DNA of 64,000 nt from Psoroptes ovis (taxonomy: Eukaryota; Arthropoda; Arachnida; Sarcoptiformes; Psoroptidae), in NCBI GenBank assembly GCA_002943765.1, contig PQWQ01000008.1, positions 1,736,001 to 1,800,000 of the forward strand, written 5' to 3'. Both the position numbers and the translations under genes were made by a program. Of the stretch, positions 12,669 to 21,560 are shown piece after piece. A model generated the notes under the pieces. It saw only the letters and a list, made by a program, of their open reading frames with translations, did not search any database and was not told the DNA's origin. Within the stretch, counting starts at the first letter, position 1, and each line of letters starts with the position of its first letter.

Positions 12669-13173
12669 CCAATAATCGATTATCATCGAATTCATGATTT
12701 TTCAATGACAATCAATCAAATATCGACCACTTGACGCAGCAATTATCAGTAGATAATTGTGATGGTTACGATTATTGTAGCCATTGCGATCATATTTGAT
12801 CATCTTCGATAGGATTGGAATCTCTTTTAATTGTAATTAAATCAAATCAAATTTGAATTTAGACGCATAGAGTTTTTTGAATAAGATCAGGTTATAACCC
12901 TTTAAATGATAATTAGTTCATGTCTGAATATAATCGCCTGAGGCGTGTGCGCAAGCTGTGTTGAAGCATATGATTAGACACAAACCCAATTAGATTTTAA
13001 TGAATTAATTAATCAAAATTAATTAATTGCACAAATCATCACTGCGCATGCTCTCATCATCATTTTTATTATTTTTGTACATTTGCAATATTTTTGTACT
13101 TGCAATAATTGATAATTTATGCCTGCAGGGGTGTGTCCACCAATTGATAATTAGTCAATTAATTAATCGAATA
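12669..13173. other. Intergenic, convergent gene ends
   Basis: This 505-bp stretch holds the presumed 3' UTRs of the GLIS gene (+) and the JmjC-like gene (-). It is rich in TTAATTAATT inverted motifs (13005-13025, 13150-13170). I see no ORF or RNA gene. Confidence 0.6.
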
Positions 13174-14891
13174 TTAAACCATAATACCAGTCAATATCAA
13201 CGATAAATTCATTGTCGTATCATTTGTCGGTGCCGGTGTCGGTGCTGTCGCATCCTTATCACCGGCGAATAGCGGCCGATATGATATGTACCAATATTTG
13301 GCATTGATTATTGCTGTATGATGAATGGTGGCGACAATTTAAAGGTTATACATTTGAAGGTCGTCGTCTAATCATCATAACGCACTTACCAATTTGATTT
13401 GTTGCCAAAATAATTTCGAATGTTTTACATTTCATGCGGCAAATCGACGTATCGGCGACTCTTGGTCGCAATCGAAGTTCGATTTGGCCATAAATCTGTA
13501 TGATTGTGGCAAAATTTCCGCTCGGTGATAGTGGTATCTGGTGTAAGGATAGGTCAAAGGGTCGAATAGGTCATAGATCACCCAATGCACTTACCGGTTT
13601 GAATGATTGCACGGCCGAATCTGTCGGATGTCCACCTTGTCCGGTATCTACGCTATTTCCACTGTTATGATTGCCACTATTTCCACCGTTGAAGGATAAC
13701 AATATCCATGATGGTCGACTCAGTTCAATCATCAGCGGTATTATTGATGGACGTCGAAATAGTCGACGAAATAATTTCTTCGCTTTCAACGAACAATTTT
13801 CCCTTTGATTGAAGAGGTCAAAAGGGTTAGAGACGACAAGGGTTATGACCATTGATTGATACAGCTTACCATTGTGCAAACCATGTGCTGATAATCGAGT
13901 GAAATGTATCATCCTCAGCAGCAGCGAGTGATTCGAAAAATTCTTGAACATTATCGATCATGAATAGATTAGATTTGAATGAACAAAAGTGACCCCCAGG
14001 GCTACTGTCATTGTTTATCTGTGCGTAAAGGGTTGAAGAAAAAGGTCAAATCATTGAATTAATCCTTAGAATTTAGTTTGATTTGCTGGAACCGGAATTT
14101 GAACTCTACAAGGTCAAAATAGTTGCGATTTACTCTTTGCGACTTACCAACTGATTAAAATCCTTTGGCCGCTGAATTTGTTGACGTAATGGCCATGAAG
14201 CAATTTCATCACCGATTCCCGGCGTATCGTTATATATGAACGGGTAATTTTCGGTGAAAAGAAAGGTGATTTGATCTTGTACTCGATGACTGTTGCGACT
14301 ATTTCGATCGTTCAAAGGTGTCAATGTTATGATTCGGTCAATATTTTCACAAAAGCCGCATTCGACATCTCTTGTTGATGCTTGATTTGCGCGTTCAGAG
14401 TTTACAGGCTTGAAAAATGCTGAAGATGGCAGCAAGCAGCGGTCGTAGTAAACATTGTGCCAGTCCCAGAGCGATCGTTGCGCAAGCTGTGGGGTGAAAA
14501 ACACCGGTCCAAGGTCAGTTGAAATAGAATCTAGCATCATCGCACTTACCCCGATCAGTAATCGGCGACCATAACTAAGCGTACGACGCTTACAAACGCT
14601 GCAGTTGCTCAGCAGCGCCACCACCGCAAACAGCGTTACGGCGACCAACAGCGTCCGCTTTCGCTTGCGAATCATCGACGATAATCGTTTCTTCCATGAC
14701 AGATTGAAATGTCGTTCAATCAATTTCAGCCGTTCATCACCATGACCATCATTCGATGGTATCGATGGTTGAGCCAAAAGTGCAGCAAATTTACGATCAT
14801 AATCTTTGAGCAATGAATTTTGACGGCTATTTCGCTCTGAATCGAAAATGTTTGCGGTCATTTTGTGGAAATAGTCGAAAATTGGCATCAT
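13174..14891 (-). CDS. Type II membrane JmjC/cupin-like protein (arthropod family)
   Basis: Six exons: 14891-14550, 14486-14148, 14018-13870, 13802-13595, 13537-13390, 13313-13174, total 441 residues. Seen: a cytosolic N-terminus ending in basic KKRLSSMIRKRKR, then one membrane segment (LLVAVTLFAVVALLSNC), then a luminal/extracellular region with SLWDWHNVYYDRC, CGFCENIDRI, FTENYPFIYND, ISTWFAQWENC, LFRRPSIIPLMIE, SWILLSF, IYGQIELRLRP and CRMKCKTFEIILATNQI, ending in a weakly hydrophobic tail. This order resembles an uncharacterised arthropod family with a degenerate JmjC (cupin-8-like) fold; recall of that family is tentative and no HxD iron motif is obvious, so an enzyme role is doubtful. 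The 63-nt intron 14487-14549 is a multiple of three and lacks a stop, but has a GTAAGT donor and CCCCACAG acceptor and should be spliced. Confidence 0.65.
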
Positions 14892-15602
14892 TTTGGCCGC
14901 GATTTTGGCTGGAAGTTGTCCAGAAAATTCTTTGAAGCCAAGTTACTCCTAAGGCTCCTGGATTGAGACTAAATTTTGCGGAGAAATTTCCGTGGAAATT
15001 TGAATGGCTGTGAATCATGCTATCAGTAGCTTCATATTGATGATCGATTCATGACTATTCATTGAATTTGAAGATTATGTGTGTTCTTTGGAAAATATTT
15101 AAATCCCCGTAATCTCTATGAGCATTGTTAACGTAGCACTACGTTCTTTTAAAATTGATTAAATATTCCTTGTTGACGTAGTACTACGTCGAGTTTAGCA
15201 TTGTGTTTATTAAGTTGCCGGCTTTGGCAGATAATGTTTGCATAGAATTTTGCCGGCATTTTTCGCGCACGAAAGCAATCATCAATGTAAAGGATGATCA
15301 AAAGTTTTAGATTTTTAAATTTTTCAAATATTTATTTTCAATGATTTATTCAAATATTTACAATTTACAAGTGAAAAATATTAATGATTCAATGAGAAGT
15401 GTTAATAAGTAATGTAAATACAATGATATAACTGACAATGTATGAAATAATGATTATTTGATTGATTGATTGGTCGACCATAATAATGATACATTAATCG
15501 ATGGTAATGATGATGGTAATAATAAGTAATATATCTCAACGAGTGTAATGAGATTGAAGATCATTTAAGTAATAATAATAATTATGAGAATCATCATCAT
15601 CA
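14892..15602. other. Intergenic with element E2
   Basis: About 0.7 kb between the JmjC-like start and the stop of the first cystatin-like gene, both minus strand. It carries paired-palindrome element E2 (15131-15262), 240 bp upstream of the JmjC-like ATG, and A/T-rich sequence that is the 3' flank of the cystatin-like gene. No other feature seen. Confidence 0.6.
15131..15262. repeat. Paired-palindrome element E2
   Basis: ACGTAGCACTACGT (15131-15144) and GACGTAGTACTACGTC (15175-15190), centres 45 bp apart. To the right are two GCCGGC boxes (TTGCCGGC near 15215-15222; TTTTGCCGGCA near 15249-15259). E2 is inverted relative to E1, E3 and E5. It is homologous to E4 through the local duplication. 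Confidence 0.75.
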
Positions 15603-16304
15603 TTAATAATAATAACGATATGATGGACGAATTTCTTCGAATCGAATCGTTGGTTTTGATTGTTGTGATGATTTTTGACTGTTATACACATAGGGTAATA
15701 ACGATTGTGGAGCAATATTGTTCGATTGTTCAACGATTGATTTATCGACATTATCAATGGCATTTGTGGATGGTTCCGATTCTGATTTTAATGTATCGAC
15801 AGCTTGATTAGTGTTTTTATTACGGATACGAATCTGGGCCGGTGCTGTGCAGCCAAAGCTTTCCATATCCCAATCACCATCATTATCATTGATTTCGACT
15901 GTACAATACATGAGATTTTGTTGTTGATTGTCACCGTTGATATCGGATTTTTGTAATGTAACCTTCAAGCGATACAATGGTACATTATTATCAGCTGATT
16001 GTTTTTCGGCTGAATCCAATGATATTAATTTATATTGATGATTTTCGGTGGACATTTGTCGAGCAGAAAATTTGGCCATTTTTTGAAGATAATCACTATC
16101 AATCGATAAATCTTCTTTATCTTCATTACCATTAATGGAATCGATTAATATATCATCCATTAAAAATGGATTAACCATCATAGCTGATTCATGATCATTT
16201 TTGGAAGATAATTCAGCAGTCATTGGTAATTGTTGTGATAATTGAATGGACAACATGGACAATAAAATGGATAATATTGATGATAATTTCATTGTGGTGT
16301 TCAT
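15603..16304 (-). CDS. Secreted cystatin-like protein, copy 1
   Basis: Single exon, 233 residues, begins MNTTMKLSSILSILLSM, a clear signal peptide cut near SQQLPM. The body shows MAKFSARQMS, YKLISLDSAEKQ, LYRLKVTLQK, then YCTVEIND and SFGCTAP: helix, central strand and a C...C pair in the order of a cystatin-type fold, but no QxVxG loop is evident, so inhibitor activity is unproven. The tail RFEEIRPSYRYYY is kept in the paralogue although the preceding Asn/Ser linker varies. The start was chosen because upstream in-frame sequence (to 16352) is interrupted by a stop in copy 2, while MNTTMK is shared. A TATA box lies about 155 bp upstream of the ATG. Confidence 0.6.
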   Translation of the reverse strand: MNTTMKLSSILSILLSMLSIQLSQQLPMTAELSSKNDHESAMMVNPFLMDDILIDSINGNEDKEDLSIDSDYLQKMAKFSARQMSTENHQYKLISLDSAEKQSADNNVPLYRLKVTLQKSDINGDNQQQNLMYCTVEINDNDGDWDMESFGCTAPAQIRIRNKNTNQAVDTLKSESEPSTNAIDNVDKSIVEQSNNIAPQSLLPYVYNSQKSSQQSKPTIRFEEIRPSYRYYY

Positions 16305-16458
16305 TTTTTGGTGTTGATAATCGAATACTTTGAGTGTGGTAAGTAATCTCACTAAATTTCAAAGATATTTTCGAATGTTTTTTAATTGAATTTGATTTGT
16401 TTTATTTATTTATTTGAATGCTTTGATTTGATGATTTTCAAATGATCAAATCATTGAG

Positions 16459-16466
16459 TTTATATA
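16459..16466 (-). promoter_or_regulatory. TATA box of cystatin-like copy 1
   Basis: TATATAAA on the minus strand within CGTATATAAACTC, 155 bp before the ATG at 16304. The same motif sits 156 bp before the ATG of copy 2, so both position and sequence are conserved. Confidence 0.6.
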
Positions 16467-16687
16467 CGAAAATTTTTTCATATCAAAATTCAGAGGAATC
16501 CCATTGATAATTTATGTGTGTTAGTGTGTCTGTGTATCATGTATTTATTCATATATCCGTCCATATATGCGTACATTTCTATTCATTTGTTTACAAAGAA
16601 CAGACAGCAGCCGAAAAAAAGGGTTTGGCTTTTTCGAGACTGCCATATTATGCCGGTAAAAATTTTTCTCCAAAAAATTTTTACAAT

Positions 16688-16804
16688 CAAAAAATGCCGG
16701 CAACAATTGCAACCCTACGTGTTATTTGACGTAGTGCTACGTCATCGGCAGTATTAAATATAATCTTTTAGAGACGTACCAGTACGTCGCCGGCTTTTCT
16801 CTGA
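16688..16804. repeat. Paired-palindrome element E3
   Basis: GACGTAGTGCTACGTC (16728-16743) and GACGTACCAGTACGTC (16773-16788), centres 45 bp apart. GCCGGC boxes flank both sides (ATGCCGGCAAC near 16694; GTCGCCGGC at 16786-16794). It lies upstream of cystatin-like copy 1. Confidence 0.75.
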
Positions 16805-16822
16805 ATGCCGGGTTTTAAAAGT

Positions 16823-16975
16823 ACAAATTTTTGGGATTTTTTTCTCCTTCATTTCTTCTTTCATCTTCTTATGTATCTTCTTCATGCCAGCATCACTCGA
16901 TGTATTTTCCCCTGTCTTCATCTTTGCCTGCTTCGCTGCTGCTGATCTTAATTCACATAATTCACATTTGCTTTT
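16823..16975 (-). pseudogene. Conserved coding-like block, copy 1 (SKCELCEL)
   Basis: The minus strand reads SKCELCEL..AAAKQAKMKTG, then SSDAGMKKIHKKMKEEMKE and KKIPKIC, a lysine-rich, coiled-coil-like peptide with one CxxC. The block is nearly identical to 19402-19560 although flanks have diverged, and the only indel is 6 nt (two Ala codons). I see no ATG, signal or certain splice donor for it here. It could be an exon of an unseen gene, a retro-copied fragment or a gene-converted relic. Family not recognised. Confidence 0.4.
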
Positions 16976-17139
16976 GGAGAATTCCAAACATAAAAAACGA
17001 CGAAGAAAAAACGAAAATCTCAAACGATTTTGGAAATCGAATCGAATCGAAAATTTTTTTTTTTCGATAAAAAAAAACCAGGTGAACGAAATTTCACGAA
17101 TTTTCCAGGTGTAATAATTCCAGCTGATGAATTCTATTC

Positions 17140-17165
17140 ATACATTGATAGTACTATCAATGTAT
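17140..17165. repeat. Perfect 26-bp palindrome, TAGTACTA core
   Basis: The 26-bp sequence starting ATACATTGATAG is its own reverse complement, with centre TAGTACTA. A slightly decayed copy lies at 19699-19724 in the second half of the duplication. The TAGTACTA core is also the core of the GACGTAGTACTACGTC palindromes. Confidence 0.7.
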
Positions 17166-17186
17166 AAAATGTAATTATTACATAAT

Positions 17187-17490
17187 TTCGAATGTTTTAC
17201 ATTTAGTGCTGCCAAATTTTCATTACGTAATTACGTGATTGGTCATTGAATTCCCGTATTTGAATGATTTCACGGCTGAATCTGTCTGTGTTCATTGCCC
17301 ACCTTGTCCTGTATCTACGTTATTTTTGTTGTTTTTATTACTACGATTTCGACCATTGAATGATAACCAAATGATGAGTGATGATTATTGCATAGATGTT
17401 CATGAATAGATTAGATTTGAACGAACAAAAGTGACCACGACCACCAATTCGCTACTGCCATTGTTTGTCTGTGCGTTAAGATATAAAACC
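17187..17490 (-). pseudogene. Decayed fragment of the JmjC-like gene
   Basis: About 300 bp matches parts of the JmjC-like gene in the same order: 17187-17207 matches its exon near 13418-13440 (CKTFEI region), 17258-17370 matches the exon near 13600-13700 (AVQSF and the Gly/Asn-rich stretch), and 17400-17482 matches 13966-14030, including the acceptor before INNDSS. Intervening exon sequence and introns are lost and frames are broken. This is the remnant left by the tandem duplication that also copied the cystatin-like gene. Confidence 0.75.
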
Positions 17491-17743
17491 GGTAACGGGT
17501 AAAATCATTTGTAGTGATTAACCTTCATCACTTTTCAATGAAAAATTTTGAATTTTTTCATTGACATTGTTAACCTTTTTTGAGTGCAGTGTTAATATGA
17601 TTCAATGTTTGTTTTCTTGCCAAGTTGAACATGACTAACAAAAAAAATTTAATTTCTAAAACACATATAAATCGATCATCATTAATTGATTGTATCAATT
17701 TTTAAAATTAAACCTAAAAGTCATTTATTCATTTCAAGTGTTA

Positions 17744-17862
17744 ACGTAGCACTACGTTCCTTAAGAATTGTTCATTAGATTCTTATAGACGTATTACTAC
17801 GTCAGATTCATCGTAGTATTCATCAAGTGACCGGCATCGTCAGGCAATAATGCAAAGAGATT
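17744..17862. repeat. Paired-palindrome element E4
   Basis: ACGTAGCACTACGT (17744-17757) and GACGTATTACTACGTC (17788-17803), centres 45 bp apart, with a CCGGC box to the right (GTGACCGGCATC near 17838 and CCCGGCATT near 17856). It is the duplicate of E2 and lies about 250 bp upstream of the JmjC-like pseudogene, matching the position of E2 before the intact gene. Confidence 0.75.
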
Positions 17863-18175
17863 TTCCCGGCATTCGAGCAGAAAAAGGTAAAAAAAATAAA
17901 AATTCTTCAAATATTTGATTTTTTTAAATTTTTCAAAATATTTATTTTCAATGATTATTCAAATATTTACAATTTACAAAAAGTAAAAAATGATTAATGA
18001 GTGTAAATAAGTAATGCAAATACAATGATATAATTGACAATGTATGAAAATGATTGATTAATTGATGGTTGGTCGACCATAATAATTATACATTGATGAT
18101 GATGGTAATATTAAGTAATATCTCAATGATTGTAATGAGATTGAAGATCATTTCGGGAATAATTAATCAAAATCA

Positions 18176-18850
18176 TTAATAATAATATCGATATGATGGA
18201 CGAATTTCTTCGAATCGAAACATTGGTTTTGATTGTTTTCGGTTATAAAAATAAGGTGGAGCAATATTGTTTGATGGTTCAATTGGTTTAATGACATTAT
18301 CAATATCGGCAATGGTATTTGTGGTGATATCTTTATGATTATTATTATTATTATTTCGATTTCGGATACGAATCATAGCCGGTGCTGTACAACCAAAACT
18401 TTGCATATCCCAATCACCATCATTATCATTGATTTCGACTGTACAATACATGGTGTTTTGATGTTGATTGTGACCATTATCAATATCGAATTTTTGTAAT
18501 GTAACTTTCAATCGATACAATGATGATTGATCATCATCATCAGCTGATTGTTTTTCGGCTGAATCCAATGATATTAATTTATATTGATGATTTTTAGTGG
18601 ACATTTGTCGGGCAGAAAATTTGGCCATTTGTTGAAGATAATCACTATCAACCGATAAATCTTCTTTATCTTCATTACCATTAATGGAATCGATTAATAT
18701 ATCATCCATCAAAAATGGATTAACCATAGCTGATTCATGATCATTTTTAGAAGATAATTCAGCAGTCATTGGTAATTGTTGTGATAATTGAATGGACAAC
18801 ATGGACAATAAAATGGATAATATTGATGATAATTTCATTGTGGTGTTCAT
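18176..18850 (-). CDS. Secreted cystatin-like protein, copy 2
   Basis: Single exon, 224 residues, paralogue of the gene at 15603-16304. The first about 110 residues (signal peptide, MAKFSARQMST, YKLISLDSAEKQSAD) are nearly identical; copies differ in linkers (SLYRLKVTLQKFDIDNG here), in an Asn-rich run (NNNNN) and in a deleted stretch before the shared tail RFEEIRPSYRYYY. Both Cys (MYCTVEIND, SFGCTAP) are kept. Reading frame, signal peptide and tail are intact in both, so both are probably functional. TATA box at 19006-19013, 156 bp upstream of the ATG. Flanked by E4 (3' side) and E5 (5' side). Confidence 0.6.
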   Translation of the reverse strand: MNTTMKLSSILSILLSMLSIQLSQQLPMTAELSSKNDHESAMVNPFLMDDILIDSINGNEDKEDLSVDSDYLQQMAKFSARQMSTKNHQYKLISLDSAEKQSADDDDQSSLYRLKVTLQKFDIDNGHNQHQNTMYCTVEINDNDGDWDMQSFGCTAPAMIRIRNRNNNNNNHKDITTNTIADIDNVIKPIEPSNNIAPPYFYNRKQSKPMFRFEEIRPSYRYYY

Positions 18851-19005
18851 TTTTTAGTGTTGATAATCGAATACTTTGAGTGTGGTAAGTAATCTCACTA
18901 AAATTTCAAAGATATTTTCGAATGTTTTTTAATTGAATTTGATTTGTTTTTTTTATTTATTTGAATGCTTTGATTTGATGATTTTCAAATGTGCAAATCA
19001 TTGAG

Positions 19006-19013
19006 TTTATATA
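19006..19013 (-). promoter_or_regulatory. TATA box of cystatin-like copy 2
   Basis: TATATAAA on the minus strand in the same context (CGTATATAAACTC) and at the same distance from the ATG as in copy 1. Confidence 0.6.
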
Positions 19014-19264
19014 CGAAATTTTTCTCGAAGAAAATTCTGAAGAAAAAGTCAATCAATAAGTTATGTTTATGTCGATGTGATATTCGATATATGATATGAT
19101 ATGTTTATATGGACGGATATATAAGTACACGAGAATACATATTTTCAAGCTGAATGATTTAAATTTTTCTTAAATTTATCTGCACAGACAACAAAAAAAG
19201 GCCGGGCTAATTGCTGTTTTGCCGAGCTTTATTTATGAATTTTTCAGATGAGTAAGTCTGAAAA

Positions 19265-19364
19265 ATGCCGGCGACAATCGTAAACCTATGCATCACTTGA
19301 CGTAGTACTACGTCAACGCATTCTAAAATTCCAACCTTTTGATGACGTATCGGTACGTCGCCGG
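19265..19364. repeat. Paired-palindrome element E5
   Basis: GACGTAGTACTACGTC (19298-19313) and GACGTATCGGTACGTC (19343-19358), centres 45 bp apart, with GCCGGC boxes on both sides (ATGCCGGCGAC near 19264-19274; GTCGCCGGC near 19356-19364). Duplicate of E3, upstream of cystatin-like copy 2. Confidence 0.75.
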
Positions 19365-19401
19365 CAAAATTTTTTTTATCAAAAAAAACAGTAAAAAAAG
19401 C

Positions 19402-19560
19402 ACAAATTTTTGGGATTTTTTTCTCCTTCATTTCTTCTTTCATCTTCTTATGTATCTTCTTCATGCCAGCATCACTCGATGTATTTTCCCCTGTCTTCAT
19501 CTTTGCCTGCTTCGCTGCTGCTGCTGCTGCTTTTAATTCACATAATTCACATTTGCTTTT
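19402..19560 (-). pseudogene. Conserved coding-like block, copy 2 (SKCELCEL)
   Basis: Second copy of the block at 16823-16975, minus strand, open in the same frame, with two extra Ala codons in the Ala run after KCELCELK. The peptide continues identically to KKIPKIC, after which the copies diverge at once. No start or splice structure can be fixed. Confidence 0.4.
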
Positions 19561-20483
19561 GAAGAATTTTGCCCAAAACACGAAAATTCCAATCATTTCG
19601 GAATTAATTCGAATCAAAAATTTTTTTTTCGATAAAAAAACCAGGTGAACGAATTTCATGAATTTTCCAGGTTTGAAAAATTCCCTGATGAATTATTCAT
19701 ACATTGGCAGTACTATCAATGTATGAATACTATTCGCAATATAATTAATTCAAAAAAGAAGAAAGGACTAATTCAAACAAAAAATGATTAAATTGAATAA
19801 TTCAAAAAAATTGAATTAATTACATAATAATTTAATTGTTTGATTAATTAATTCATTAATTAATTAATTCATCGATTTAATTATTTGAAATTTTTCTGAG
19901 CCAAAAGGGGTCATTGTGTTATGGTGACACTGAATATTTATGAGATCAACAGCCGGTTGATTCAGGTTTTTTTTGGCTGAATTAATCAGATGATCACCAC
20001 ATGAGATAAGAGGTCAGGTTTTTAGCTTTCGATAGGGTTATGGCCGTTCAATCGGCACACGCATGCATAGTTATGCTCGAACGTTGACTGATCAAAGTGA
20101 CGATTGATTCAATGATGTATTGTCGCTTATAATTCATGAGTACCTTACACAGGTATTAGCCTTTAATGAAAAAGGGTGCTCAGGTTCATTGATTCATTGA
20201 ATAATTAATTAATTCACCTGTGCTGAATTCGAATTCCATTACATCATTTGACCATTCTCCCGATTCATTAATAATTCATAGTATTTGAATACATATGAGT
20301 GATATGAATGGAAAAACCAAAATAAATATTTGTAATTCACCAGAAATTTCGACGAAAAAATGTCACGTACAAATCTTAAGGTGTGTTTGTTGTCTGTCCT
20401 ATTAAATTTTTAAATTAATTGATTAATTCGTCTAATTAGTTAAATTGATTAATTGGTGAATTAATTAATCCAGACAGTCATTA

Positions 20484-20955
20484 ACATAAATCTACCCTTT
20501 ATTAACCTTCATAGCCTAAATCTACCCTTCACCACTAACCTTCATTACATCAATAACCTTTTATGAACCCTTCATGAAACACCTGCATGAATTCACCTTT
20601 CACTAACCTTCATTATATAAATGACCATTTATGAACTTCCAATAAATCTAACCTTCATAAACCTTAATAATACATGAATCAACCCTTCATGAACCTCCAT
20701 AAATCTACTTTTCATTACCCTACATGAATCAACTCTTTGTTAAGGATCATAGATCCTTTCATTAATTCTTCCTTTCACGAACCTTAATAATTTTCTCTCT
20801 CTAACATAAATAACCCTTCATCAATCCTTAATAAATCATACCTTTTCATTTAACCACCTTTGATTCATTATCACCTTCTAAAAATAACCTTACACAGAGA
20901 CAACCCTTTATAAATAATAAACCTTTTTAAACGAATACCCTTTATCGATAACCTT
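20484..20955. repeat. Degenerate ACCTTCAT-rich repeat
   Basis: Dozens of imperfect copies of AACCCTTCATNAA or AACCTTCATTA in one orientation. There is no fixed period; it looks like an aged tandem expansion. Similar ACCCTT motifs fill the GLIS introns (11850-11940, 12230-12390). Confidence 0.55.
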
Positions 20956-21394
20956 AAGGCGAAGATATTTTTAGAAATATCTCATCTTGAAAATGTCTTT
21001 GGAAAAAATGAATAAATCAAAGTTAATCAAAAAGAATTTTAAAATTTTGATCGATCAAAGATAAATCAAATCAATATTTGATTGATTTGATTGATTGATC
21101 GGAATTTTTGTTTGTTTGTTTGTTCGTATCATTAAGTTAATAGCAGCATCATCATCATCAATTTCCTGATAATTATTTATTTATTATTATCGATATTATC
21201 GATTATTGATTATGATTAAACACATTTAAAATGACAGATTTAAATGTCGAGATAAGCGCGAATTGAAATTTTCCCAAAACGAAAACGAAAAAACACAAAA
21301 ATTTTTTGAAAATTTTTGAATAAATTAAACTTATGCTTATACTCACACATAACACGTATATTTGCACGTGTATTTGAAAAATATTTCTGAAATG

Positions 21395-21560
21395 AAATTT
21401 TTAGCGGCGAAACAGTCAAAGTTGTTTTTTAAAACTGCTTCCAAAGCTGTCAGTTGTTCCATTAGTAACGTGTTAGATGCCCGTCTCAGCCTCGGGCTTG
21501 GCGGTTTTAGTGCCAAAAATTAATAACGTAAAAATACGGCCAAAGACAGTAAAGCAGCCG
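21395..21560. repeat. GCCCG-hairpin repeat copy
   Basis: A hairpin GCCCG/CGGGC at 21479-21497 is followed by AACGTAAAAATACGGCC (near 21526), a phrase also found in the copy at 39.1-39.4 kb (CGTAAAAATACGGTC) and, modified, near 35.98 kb. Confidence 0.5.

Noticed and set aside
15584..15811. Plus-strand open frame opposite the cystatin-like gene
   Set aside because: Not maintained in the second copy, whereas the minus-strand frame is.
11835..20955. Telomere-like AACCCT repeats
   Set aside because: Motif is degenerate, without fixed period, and differs from the arthropod TTAGG telomere unit.
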